Both the position numbers and the translations under genes were made by a program. From Bacillota bacterium (GTDB lineage: Bacteria > Bacillota > Clostridia > Acetivibrionales > DTU013): a stretch of DNA of 23,059 bases. Location of the stretch: NCBI GenBank assembly GCA_023411645.1, contig JAEYON010000142.1:1-23059 (forward strand), written 5' to 3'. Below, piece after piece: positions 14,106-21,271 of the stretch. A model generated the notes under the pieces. That model saw nothing but the letters and a program-made list of their open reading frames with translations. It was not told the origin of the DNA and did not search any database. Within the stretch, counting starts at the first letter, position 1. Each line of letters starts with the position of its first letter.

Positions 14106-14573
14106 ATGAAAAAGATACTTTTCATCTGTACCGGTAATACATGCAGAAGCCCGATGGCTGCGGCCTTATTCAACCGTCTTGCCGCGCTCGAGTCCCCCGG
14201 ATTTGAATTTGAAGGTGTCTCAGCCGGTTTAGCTGTATCGGCAGCCGCACCGGCAAGTATAAACGCCATGCTTGCACTTAAGGATTATTCCGGAAGTGAT
14301 CTTTCTGCGCACGTTAGCCGCAATGTGAGCTGCGCCGATGTGGACGAGGCATTTCTGGTGCTGTCAATGGAACCATGGCACCGCCAGGAACTTCTCTCAC
14401 GGTGTCCCGGTATGTATCAAAAGGTTTTCACCTTGAAAGAATATGTCTATGGAGTTTCCGGCGGAATCAGCGATCCCTACGGTGGTTCATTGCGGGAATA
14501 CAAAAGCTGTGCTCGTGAGATTGCTCAGGATGTTGACAGGCTTGTGAAGAAATTAAAAGAACTAAGCGACTAA
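14106..14573 (+). CDS. ywlE: Low-molecular-weight protein phosphatase, probable protein-arginine phosphatase
   Basis: A 155-residue LMW phosphatase. The P-loop is C8-TGNTC-R14-S15 at the N-terminus, and the general-acid loop has ISDPYGGSLREY near the C-terminus. Thr12 in the loop matches the threonine reported to favour phospho-arginine over phospho-tyrosine in B. subtilis YwlE; most tyrosine phosphatases have a hydrophobic residue there. Position next to ywlC also fits YwlE. If correct, the cell should contain a McsB-type arginine kinase elsewhere. ATG 14106 has AAGGAG upstream. Specificity is inference. Confidence 0.88.
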   Translation: MKKILFICTGNTCRSPMAAALFNRLAALESPGFEFEGVSAGLAVSAAAPASINAMLALKDYSGSDLSAHVSRNVSCADVDEAFLVLSMEPWHRQELLSRCPGMYQKVFTLKEYVYGVSGGISDPYGGSLREYKSCAREIAQDVDRLVKKLKELSD

Positions 14574-14668
14574 TGCACGGCAGTGACCAAAAGCTTGCCC
14601 AGAAAATATAGATACTGCTTTGACTTTGTTTGTACTATATAATAAAATTGATTGGGAGGAGTTAAAAA

Positions 14669-15142
14669 ATGTTGGTAATTGCGAGTGATCATGCAGGATT
14701 TAGTTTGAAAGCAGAAATTTTGAAGCATCTGGATGAAAAGGGTGTTCCATATGAAGACCTTGGAACATGTGACTGCATCACTTCCGTAGATTATCCCGAT
14801 TACGGCCTGCTTGTAGCAGAAGCCGTCAGCCGCGGAACTCATGAAAAAGGCATTATTGTCTGCGGAACGGGTATCGGTATATCCATAGCAGCCAACAAGG
14901 TCCCCGGTGTCAGAGCTGCCCTCTGCACGGATAGTTATATGGCAAAAATGAGTCGTGAGCACAACGATGCAAATGTGCTGGCGTTGGGCGCAAGAGTAAT
15001 TGGCGCCGGTCTTGCTGCCGATATCGTCGACAGCTGGCTGAGCGCTTCTTTTTTGGGCGGGCGTCACAAAACACGAGTTGATAAGTTCACAAGTATTGAA
15101 GATAAATATTCAATAAAAAATGTAAAACAGGAGGTACGTTGA
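14669..15142 (+). CDS. rpiB: Ribose-5-phosphate isomerase B
   Basis: A 157-residue RpiB/LacAB-family sugar isomerase that interconverts ribose-5-P and ribulose-5-P in the pentose phosphate pathway. Motifs: ASDHAGFSLK near the N-terminus, DYPDY, the VCGTGIGISIAANKVPGVRAA anion-hole/catalytic loop region (catalytic Cys in CGTG) and SREHNDANVLALGAR. Allose-6-P isomerase is a close relative and cannot be fully excluded. The SD GGGAGGAG is strong. It ends at 15142 and the upp ATG starts at 15143. Ribose-5-P feeds PRPP, the co-substrate of Upp, so the pairing makes metabolic sense. The 95-bp gap before it has a TATAAT (14638-14643) but no good -35. Confidence 0.95.
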   Translation: MLVIASDHAGFSLKAEILKHLDEKGVPYEDLGTCDCITSVDYPDYGLLVAEAVSRGTHEKGIIVCGTGIGISIAANKVPGVRAALCTDSYMAKMSREHNDANVLALGARVIGAGLAADIVDSWLSASFLGGRHKTRVDKFTSIEDKYSIKNVKQEVR

Positions 15143-15772
15143 ATGGAAAAAGTTTTTGTATTTGATCACCCGCTCATACAGCATAAAATTTCATTGCTGA
15201 GGGACAAAAACACAAGTACAAAGGAATTTCGTGAACTGGTTTCAGAAATAGCTATGCTAATGGGTTACGAGGTTACCAGGAATATGCCGTTGAAGGAAAT
15301 TGAGATAGAAACGCCTGTTGCAGTTGCCAAAACAAAAGTTATTTCGGGTAAAAAGCTTGGGATCGTTCCGATATTAAGAGCCGGCCTCGGTATGGTAGAC
15401 GGAATGCTGAACCTGCTGCCGATGGCAAAGGTCGGTCACATAGGACTTTACCGCGATCCCGTGACTCTGGAGCCTGTTGAATATTACTGTAAGCTTCCTG
15501 TCGATGCCTCCGAAAGAGAAATTGTTGTATTGGACCCGATGCTTGCCACAGGTGGTTCCGCATCTGCAGCCATACAGTTCATCAAGGATCGGGGCGTCAC
15601 CAGCATCAAGCTGATGTGCCTGATTGCGGCAAAGGCAGGAATCGCACGGATTAATAAGGATCACCCGGATGTGGAAATATACTGTGCGGCAGTGGATGAG
15701 AAGCTTAATGAGCATGCCTATATTGTTCCCGGTCTTGGAGATGCGGGTGACAGACTGTTTGGAACAAAATAA
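15143..15772 (+). CDS. upp: Uracil phosphoribosyltransferase
   Basis: A 209-residue enzyme converting uracil plus PRPP to UMP (pyrimidine salvage). Features: the KISLLRDKNTSTKEFRELV N-terminal helix, the ILRAGLGMVDG segment, the flexible HIGLYRDP loop, the PRPP-binding motif VVLDPMLATGGSA and the uracil-binding C-terminus YIVPGLGDAGDR. Standard family length. The SD GGAGGT lies in the end of rpiB and the ATG abuts its TGA, indicating coupled translation. Confidence 0.97.
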   Translation: MEKVFVFDHPLIQHKISLLRDKNTSTKEFRELVSEIAMLMGYEVTRNMPLKEIEIETPVAVAKTKVISGKKLGIVPILRAGLGMVDGMLNLLPMAKVGHIGLYRDPVTLEPVEYYCKLPVDASEREIVVLDPMLATGGSASAAIQFIKDRGVTSIKLMCLIAAKAGIARINKDHPDVEIYCAAVDEKLNEHAYIVPGLGDAGDRLFGTK

Positions 15773-15813
15773 TTTTTTAGCGTGTCTAAATAAATGTGTT
15801 TCGGGGGTGCGTC

Positions 15814-16251
15814 ATGAGACCTTCATGGGATGAGTATTTCATGGAAATTGTTGAACTTGTCAAGACAAGATCAACTTGTGTCAGGCGTCAGGTGGGTGCG
15901 CTGATCATAAAGGATAAGCGTATCCTATCCACCGGCTACAATGGAGCTCCGGTAGGCTGCAAGCACTGTACGGAGCTGGGATGCCTCAGGGATAAAATGA
16001 AGATCCCGTCCGGTCAGCGTCATGAACTGTGCAGAGGAATCCATGCCGAGCAGAATGCACTGGTACAGGCCGCTTACTCGGGAACCAGCGTCAAGGACGG
16101 AACCATGTATGTAACACATCAGCCTTGCGTGTTATGTGCTAAAATGGCAATTAATGCAGGTATAAAAAAAATTGTTTTTAACGGCGAGTATCCGGATGAC
16201 CTTGCAATGGAGCTTTTAAAGGAATCTGGCATAAGAGTGGTTAAACTGTAG
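15814..16251 (+). CDS. comEB: Deoxycytidylate deaminase, ComEB-like
   Basis: A 145-residue zinc-dependent deaminase converting dCMP to dUMP, feeding dTTP synthesis. The zinc/catalytic motifs are complete: HAEQNA (His plus catalytic Glu) and QPCVLCAKM (two Cys). Additional Cys/His in GCKHCTELGC and HELCRGIHAE fit dCMP deaminases of this group, which can bind a second zinc. N-terminal RPSWDEYFMEI is typical. ATG 15814 has GGGGG upstream; a longer frame from 15796 is rejected because it precedes the SD. Homologues are named ComEB in Bacillus; competence is not implied. Operon position between upp and tagO is common in Clostridia. Confidence 0.93.
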   Translation: MRPSWDEYFMEIVELVKTRSTCVRRQVGALIIKDKRILSTGYNGAPVGCKHCTELGCLRDKMKIPSGQRHELCRGIHAEQNALVQAAYSGTSVKDGTMYVTHQPCVLCAKMAINAGIKKIVFNGEYPDDLAMELLKESGIRVVKL

Positions 16252-16265
16252 GAAGGTGTAACTCA

Positions 16266-17438
16266 TTGTCAATTATTTATGAATATATTATCACCTTTGC
16301 ACTTGCGTTCATTGTCGCATTTTCCGCAACACCGATCGTGCGCAGATTCGCTTTCAGGATCGGCGCTGTTGATGTCCCAAAAGATGAACGAAGGATGCAC
16401 AAGAAGCCAATAGCTTTGATAGGCGGACTTGCAATAGTAGCCGGCTTTATCGTGTCTTTGGCATTTGACCTGATAACCACTTCCAATCTGATTACCGCGA
16501 ACAAAGAATTGCTGGGACTTCTCACAGGTATAGCCATTATCGTTTTCGAGGGTATCCTTGATGACACCAGAACGCTCAACGCCAGAGCAAAGCTGACCTT
16601 TCAGCTTTTAGCAGCAATTTCAGTGGTGCTGATATCAGATACAAGGATCACCGTTATTTCCACCCCTTTTGGCTCAAATCCTTACATGGAGCTCAGTCCC
16701 TATATTTCCTACCCACTTACCATCCTGTGGATTGTTGGGGTCACAAACGCTGTCAATCTGATTGACGGACTCGACGGACTGGCGGCAGGCGTCTCCTCCA
16801 TCTCTGCTCTCTCACTGTTCTTTGTTTCTCTTTTGAGAGCGGATCTTGAGCCCGCCATCGCCATATACATTGCATTGGTCACGGCAGCGCTTTCCGGTTC
16901 GATACTTGGCTTTTTACCCTTCAATTTCAACCCCGCTAAAATATTCATGGGCGAAACCGGGGCTGCTTTTCTGGGCTTCACGCTTGGCGTGGTATCAATA
17001 CAGGGCACGATGAAATCATATGCTGCTATTTCTATCGCGATTCCTTTATTGGTGCTGGGGCTTCCCCTCTTTGACACGCTGTTTGCAATTATCAGAAGGA
17101 TTGGCAGCCGCAAGCCTATCATGCAGGCTGATCGGAGCCATTTACACCACCGGTTGATCGATATGGGCCTCAGTCAAAGGCAATCTGTATTGATCATGTA
17201 TCTTGCAAGCGCTACATTAGGTCTGTGTGCGATTGTACTTGCAGACCGAGGCGCACTGAGCGCAATCGTACTTCTTCTAGCTGTCTCAGTCTTTGTTCTG
17301 GGCGGCGCAAAATATATGAATGATCGCGGTATCATGGACAATATAAGCAGTGATGATGCTAATACCGAAGACTCTAAAGCTGATACCCAGCAAAAAGGCT
17401 CTCTAAAGGAAAAACCGTCGGATGGAGCAATAAAATGA
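16266..17438 (+). CDS. tagO: Undecaprenyl-phosphate GlcNAc-1-phosphate transferase, TagO/WecA family
   Basis: A 390-residue polytopic membrane enzyme (about 10-11 TM segments) that moves GlcNAc-1-P (or a similar sugar-P) from UDP-sugar to undecaprenyl phosphate, starting teichoic acid or other wall glycopolymers. Motifs: PKDERRMHKKPIALIGGLAI, the catalytic Asp-rich LIDGLDGLAAG, MGETGAAFLGF and the cytoplasmic DRSHLHHRLIDMG His motif typical of WecA/TagO rather than MraY. A Ser/Asp/Lys-rich tail follows the last TM. Start is TTG 16266 with GGAAGGTG upstream. The stop overlaps the wecB ATG by 4 bases (ATGA). Confidence 0.94.
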   Translation: MSIIYEYIITFALAFIVAFSATPIVRRFAFRIGAVDVPKDERRMHKKPIALIGGLAIVAGFIVSLAFDLITTSNLITANKELLGLLTGIAIIVFEGILDDTRTLNARAKLTFQLLAAISVVLISDTRITVISTPFGSNPYMELSPYISYPLTILWIVGVTNAVNLIDGLDGLAAGVSSISALSLFFVSLLRADLEPAIAIYIALVTAALSGSILGFLPFNFNPAKIFMGETGAAFLGFTLGVVSIQGTMKSYAAISIAIPLLVLGLPLFDTLFAIIRRIGSRKPIMQADRSHLHHRLIDMGLSQRQSVLIMYLASATLGLCAIVLADRGALSAIVLLLAVSVFVLGGAKYMNDRGIMDNISSDDANTEDSKADTQQKGSLKEKPSDGAIK

Positions 17439-18580
17439 AAAAATTAAAGGTCATGCCTATATTTGGCACAAGGCCGGACGCTGTGAAAATGGCGCCGCTT
17501 GTGAAGGAGCTTGAAAAATCGCCTGAGATTGAAACAGTCGTCTGCGTAACCGCACAGCACCGGCAGATGCTGGATCAGGTCCTTGAAATATTTAAGATTA
17601 ATCCCGCATTCGACCTGAATATAATGCAGGAGAGGCAGACTCTGGAGCAAATTACCACAAGGTCATTGGAAGGCCTGTCCGGTGTATTTGATAATGTACA
17701 GCCAGACCTTGTTTTAGTACATGGAGATACAACCACCTGTTTTGTGGCGGCGCTGGCCGCTTTTTATCGAAAGATACCTGTAGGTCATGTGGAAGCAGGC
17801 CTGAGAACATATGACAAATATTCTCCATTTCCTGAAGAAATGAATCGGAAGTTGGCCGGGGCATTATCTGAGCTGCATTTCGCACCGACCGAAACAAACA
17901 GGCTCAACCTGCTCCGGGAGGGTGTTTCTCAGGACAAAATATACGTAACAGGCAACACAGTGATCGACGCTTTGAAGACCACTGTAACGCACAATTATAC
18001 CTTTCAGAGTCCGGATCTGCAGAAAATCGAGTTTGCAGGAAAGAGAACGATAGCTGTAACCGCGCACCGCCGTGAAAATCTCGGCGAGCCTCTGGAGCAG
18101 ATATGTCTGGCTTTAAATGATATCGCCTGCGGCTTTGAAGACATCAACATTGTATATGCCGTTCATCTGAATCCTGCCGTTCGCGAAACCGTATTCCGCG
18201 TACTTGGCTCGAATCCCCGCATCCATCTGATTGATCCGCCGGATGTACAGGATATGCATAATCTGATGGCAAGGTCTTATCTTGTCATGACCGACTCGGG
18301 CGGGCTTCAGGAGGAAGCACCTTCTCTGGGAAAGCCGGTCCTTGTATTGCGGAAAGAAACGGAAAGACCGGAAGCTGTCACAGCCGGAACTGTCAAGCTG
18401 GCAGGTACAAACCGCGAAACGATCAGATCCATAGCATTTGAATTAATTGAAGATTCTGAAGAATATATAAAAATGTCGAAGGCAGTTAACCCTTATGGGG
18501 ATGGACTTGCCTCCGAACGTATCGTAAATGCAATTCTTTATGAATTCGGCAGAGCACAAAATAAGCCCTCTGAGTTTTAG
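17435..18580 (+). CDS. wecB: UDP-N-acetylglucosamine 2-epimerase (non-hydrolysing)
   Basis: A 381-residue cytoplasmic epimerase making UDP-ManNAc from UDP-GlcNAc (WecB/MnaA). Motifs: FGTRPDAVKMAPLV at the N-terminus, TAQHRQMLDQVLEIF, VHGDTTTCFVAALAAFY, HVEAGLRTYDKYSPFPEEMNR, TAHRRENLGEPL, and DSGGLQEEAPSLGKPVLVLRKETERPEA. These include the catalytic Asp, Glu and His residues. Full length. It overlaps tagO by 4 bp, so translation is coupled. UDP-ManNAc is the usual second sugar on TagO-made lipid carriers, which supports wall teichoic acid or a similar polymer. It ends in a convergent terminator. Confidence 0.96.
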   Translation: MKKLKVMPIFGTRPDAVKMAPLVKELEKSPEIETVVCVTAQHRQMLDQVLEIFKINPAFDLNIMQERQTLEQITTRSLEGLSGVFDNVQPDLVLVHGDTTTCFVAALAAFYRKIPVGHVEAGLRTYDKYSPFPEEMNRKLAGALSELHFAPTETNRLNLLREGVSQDKIYVTGNTVIDALKTTVTHNYTFQSPDLQKIEFAGKRTIAVTAHRRENLGEPLEQICLALNDIACGFEDINIVYAVHLNPAVRETVFRVLGSNPRIHLIDPPDVQDMHNLMARSYLVMTDSGGLQEEAPSLGKPVLVLRKETERPEAVTAGTVKLAGTNRETIRSIAFELIEDSEEYIKMSKAVNPYGDGLASERIVNAILYEFGRAQNKPSEF

Positions 18581-18607
18581 GTCAGAGTTTCCGGTAAGGG
18601 CATTTTT
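18563..18607. terminator. Convergent, probably bidirectional terminator
   Basis: A GCCCTCTGA ... TCAGAG ... AGGGC stem overlaps the last wecB codons and is followed by a T-run; on the minus strand the stem is followed by TTATTTT. The 3' side of the stem has a bulge of about 10 nt. Confidence 0.6.
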
Positions 18608-19412
18608 AAGACTGGTCTGGATATTTCTTTACATGTTCATGGGTATATAGGTGATCCATACAGTATTCATAATCACCCGCACAATCTACGCAATACCTGA
18701 ATTCCAGATTTTTATCCTCAATCTCGGTCCTCCCGCAAACTGCACATTTATGCAGGACTACCCATTTGGGAATCTGCTGTTTAAAGCTCTTTCGGTTATC
18801 ATGCACCTTGCGGCCCATTGTCAGCCTGAAAATAATATCTCTTCCGAAAAACAGCAGGAAGTTCAGAACAGAGCCGCCAATCGTGATGAGGCCAAAGAGC
18901 GGCATGGCTCCAAACGTATATACAAGATACACCGCATAAAAAATAGCCAAATACTTTATTTTAATGGGGAAATAGAAAAATATCATTAGCTGGAAGTTGG
19001 GGAACAAATATGCAAACGCAAAAATCAGCGACATATTAAGGAACATTCCAGACCCTAGGCCTCCGATAAAAGCCGCTCCAATAGTTCCTAGCACACCGAT
19101 AAGGTAATACAGGGTAAATTTGAAGGAGCCCCATTCACGCTCAAGCGTCGAACCAATCATATAGTAAAAATACAGAGTGAACAGAAACCATATTGGTGAG
19201 GTATTCACCGGTATAAACAGGAAGGTAATTAGTCTCCACACTTCACCTGCCTTCACCAGAGATGGGATCAGCATTAGCTTGCTTATTAAGGTACCTTCTC
19301 TGTCAAGGAAGGACATAATAAACACCACAAGGTTAAGTGACGTAATGTACAACATCAGATTCTTTATTCCAAACTTACCGAACTTTCTGTCCAGCTTGTC
19401 GATCCAGCCCAC
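18606..19412 (-). CDS. Rhomboid-like membrane protein with C-terminal zinc-ribbon, probable non-protease
   Basis: A 268-residue protein. The N-terminal cytoplasmic helix has DKLDRKFGKFGIKNLM. About six hydrophobic segments resemble the rhomboid/Derlin fold, with the conserved EVWRLITFLFIP and MIGSTLEREWGSFKF segments (the latter at the usual E-WG position after TM2). The catalytic Ser motif is replaced by GLGSGMFLNMSLIFAF and I find no His in the later TM segment, so it is likely an inactive rhomboid. The C-terminal 46 residues hold C223-x2-C226, C241-x2-C244, C251, H254, H258 and H260, a zinc-binding module. Start GTG 19412 with GAGAGGA upstream. It converges with wecB. Function unknown. Confidence 0.75.
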   Translation of the reverse strand: MGWIDKLDRKFGKFGIKNLMLYITSLNLVVFIMSFLDREGTLISKLMLIPSLVKAGEVWRLITFLFIPVNTSPIWFLFTLYFYYMIGSTLEREWGSFKFTLYYLIGVLGTIGAAFIGGLGSGMFLNMSLIFAFAYLFPNFQLMIFFYFPIKIKYLAIFYAVYLVYTFGAMPLFGLITIGGSVLNFLLFFGRDIIFRLTMGRKVHDNRKSFKQQIPKWVVLHKCAVCGRTEIEDKNLEFRYCVDCAGDYEYCMDHLYTHEHVKKYPDQS

Positions 19413-19473
19413 CTAAACCATCCTCTCCACCCTGTCATCATGTGTTTATTATTGCCATAACACTGTAAGGCTA

Positions 19474-20310
19474 TTATACATTATACTCTATTTGGTTCGG
19501 GTCATAAAGATTTAATTCCCAAAGGCTGCATTTTCTGCTCTCAATAGCATTGCTACGCAGAACCAGATACAGCTCGGCCTCTGTCGCATTTTTATACGGA
19601 TGAACAAACAGCACCCCAATGAAGGCAGCCAGCACGCCAAGCAGGTACCAACCGATAAAGGACAGATCGAGTACAAACATATCAAATTTGTGTCCCCGAG
19701 TCATATCATTGCTGAGCTCGATTGCCCTGCGAGCCCCGATGTTAGGGTTATCCGCAAGTATATATGGAACCATCCTGTACGCATAGGATTTTACAATGCC
19801 CGGAATAATGAACAATAAGGTCCACAGAAAATTAAAAATTCCTTTCAGGAACATCGTCCCAACGATTCCAAGATAGTTCTGCCCGTCAAATGCGAATCTG
19901 AAGCACCTTTTGTTGTTAAAATACTGAGCTGATTGTACAAAGTACTTTCTGCCTCCGACTTCAAGAGGATATCCAAGAAAAACTCGAATCCCTATTGCCA
20001 CAATCAAGATGATACCCAGGATAGCAGATACAGCGCCAAGTATCAGTAGGAAGTCCGGCTCCCAGTCAGAGAATGAGAACGGATTGACATTGTATTCCCA
20101 GTCATATTGATAGCTGCGACTGAAGCCGCCGAAGTTTCTACCACCGCCGGAACCTCCGATACCGGAGCCTCCACCGCTACTGCGGCCTCCCGAGCTTCCT
20201 CCGCCTCCACCTGTTGCAAACCCAATCACAAGACTGATCAGAAAGGCCTTCCAGTAGTTCCCTCTGAGCACCTCTTTTGCTCTTGCTTTTAAATTGCTTC
20301 TACTCCACAT
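19474..20310 (-). CDS. DUF975 family membrane protein with a Gly/Ser-rich insertion
   Basis: A 278-residue DUF975 protein. The N-terminus SNLKARAKEVLRGNYWKAFLISLVIG is typical of the family, followed by TM1. A run of about 30 Gly and Ser residues (about 34-64) separates it from a hydrophobic TM2 (about 88-110). The GYPLEVGGRKYF segment, TM3-4 (LWTLLFIIPGIVKSYAYRMVPYILADNP) and the ELSNDMTRGHKFDMFVLDLSFIGW block are the recognisable core. It is probably a multi-span membrane protein of unknown function. Start: ATG 20310 has GGGGAG 5 bases upstream; a longer frame to 20352 is unlikely because it runs through the SD. Confidence 0.85.
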   Translation of the reverse strand: MWSRSNLKARAKEVLRGNYWKAFLISLVIGFATGGGGGSSGGRSSGGGSGIGGSGGGRNFGGFSRSYQYDWEYNVNPFSFSDWEPDFLLILGAVSAILGIILIVAIGIRVFLGYPLEVGGRKYFVQSAQYFNNKRCFRFAFDGQNYLGIVGTMFLKGIFNFLWTLLFIIPGIVKSYAYRMVPYILADNPNIGARRAIELSNDMTRGHKFDMFVLDLSFIGWYLLGVLAAFIGVLFVHPYKNATEAELYLVLRSNAIESRKCSLWELNLYDPNQIEYNV

Positions 20311-20394
20311 ATCGACTCCCCGCTTCTTTTTTGTTCTATACTTTTTTATCATACCATATAGAAATCTATGTGCCTAATATACACAAATATACTG

Positions 20395-20456
20395 AAAGAA
20401 GCTTTAATTTGTCTGTGAGGAGTATACTATTGCTCAGACAGTCGCCTTGCAGCTTT
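20395..20456. repeat. Short sequence resembling the arm of the 198-bp palindrome
   Basis: 20432-20450 (GCTCAGACAGTCGCCTTGC) matches 21150-21168 of the large palindrome at 17 of 19 bases. An imperfect pairing GTCTG(T)GAG with CTCAGAC is also present. It may be a degenerate relic; the match is short. Confidence 0.35.
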
Positions 20457-20933
20457 TTATAGCCCTTTTTCCATGAAACAAACGTCGAACGGCAAGTGTT
20501 TATAAGTTTTTATCCCCGTCTCTACGAAGCCGTACCTCATGTACCAATCCTTGAGTACCCTGTTATCATTGATAATACCGATAGACACTTTTTTGCCATT
20601 GTTTTCACGCACTAAATCCATAACAAAGTCCATCAACCTTCTGCCGATTCCATGATGTCTGTGTTCCGGCAGGACAGCCAGTCGTTCCATATAGTAAACA
20701 TCATCGGCAGCCTTTTCGATGGCAACAAAGCCAATACATACTTTATCCTCGAATGCGCCATACAATTGGGCGCCCCTCTCCTTCATCATCAAAAGTGAAT
20801 CCACCCCTGCAAAAGCCGGGTTTGTCGGGGCATTTTCACGGGTGATGCCAAACTCCTTCGCAACTGTGCCAAAAGCGATCCTGATCACCTGAGCGCATTC
20901 CTCAAATTCTGTTTCTATCCTTCTGATTTCCAT
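20457..20933 (-). CDS. GNAT family N-acetyltransferase
   Basis: A 158-residue single-domain GNAT. The acetyl-CoA-binding motif A is visible as ERLAVLPEHRHHGIGRRLMDFV (Q/R-x-x-G-x-G/A form RHHGIG). Beta-strands before it (GFVAIEKAADDVYYME) and motif B (NDNRVLKDWYMRYGFVETG) are typical. The substrate cannot be inferred. Two in-frame ATGs exist: 20939 lies 1 base after AGAGGG and 20933 lies 7 bases after it, so the second is preferred. Confidence 0.88.
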   Translation of the reverse strand: MEIRRIETEFEECAQVIRIAFGTVAKEFGITRENAPTNPAFAGVDSLLMMKERGAQLYGAFEDKVCIGFVAIEKAADDVYYMERLAVLPEHRHHGIGRRLMDFVMDLVRENNGKKVSIGIINDNRVLKDWYMRYGFVETGIKTYKHLPFDVCFMEKGL

Positions 20934-21037
20934 CTCCATACCCTCTCATGCACCTTTGATATATCCATTTTACCACAAGAATTTGGAAAACAATAAGTGA
21001 ATAATCGTTACTGTTTTGGCATTAGTTTTATAAAGAG

Positions 21038-21235
21038 CTATTGTACAATAACGGAAACAAAAGCTTCATTTGCAAGAGCTATATAGTTCAGCTCGGGCAA
21101 GTCGAAACTCGCAAAAATGTTTCGGAAAGTATAGACATGATACATTTTTGCTCAAACAGTCGACTTGCTTATCCTCGCTCTGACTATATATCTCTAAGAT
21201 GCATTCCGCTAAGGTTTCCTTATATTGTACAATAG
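21038..21235. repeat. 198-bp MITE-like long palindrome with 13-bp terminal inverted repeats
   Basis: The ends CTATTGTACAATA (21038-21050) and TATTGTACAATAG (21223-21235) are exact inverted repeats. The whole interior folds on itself: AGAGCTATATAGTTCAG (21075-21091) against CTGACTATATATCTCT, GCAAGTCG (21097-21104) against CGACTTGC (21161-21168), and a perfect apex stem GCAAAAATGT (21111-21120) / ACATTTTTGC (21142-21151). There is no ORF. Because TATTGTACAATA is itself palindromic, it could equally be a duplicated target site. Type (mobile element or structured RNA) is open. Confidence 0.75.
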
Positions 21236-21271
21236 CCCATTACAATTATTTGTGGCTGAACAGTAACAAAA

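Noticed and set aside
14562..14571. CTAAGCGACT as a third copy of the prfA/ZIP leader motif
   Set aside because: Ten matching bases only, at the end of the ywlE coding sequence, without the TAGTACT part or the stem.
14615..14643. Promoter before rpiB
   Set aside because: TATAAT is present at 14638 but TTGACT lies only 12 bp upstream and the base at 17 bp is not a -35, so I do not list it.
21041..21235. 64-residue plus-strand ORF in the large palindrome
   Set aside because: No SD and no similarity; it lies wholly within a self-complementary sequence.
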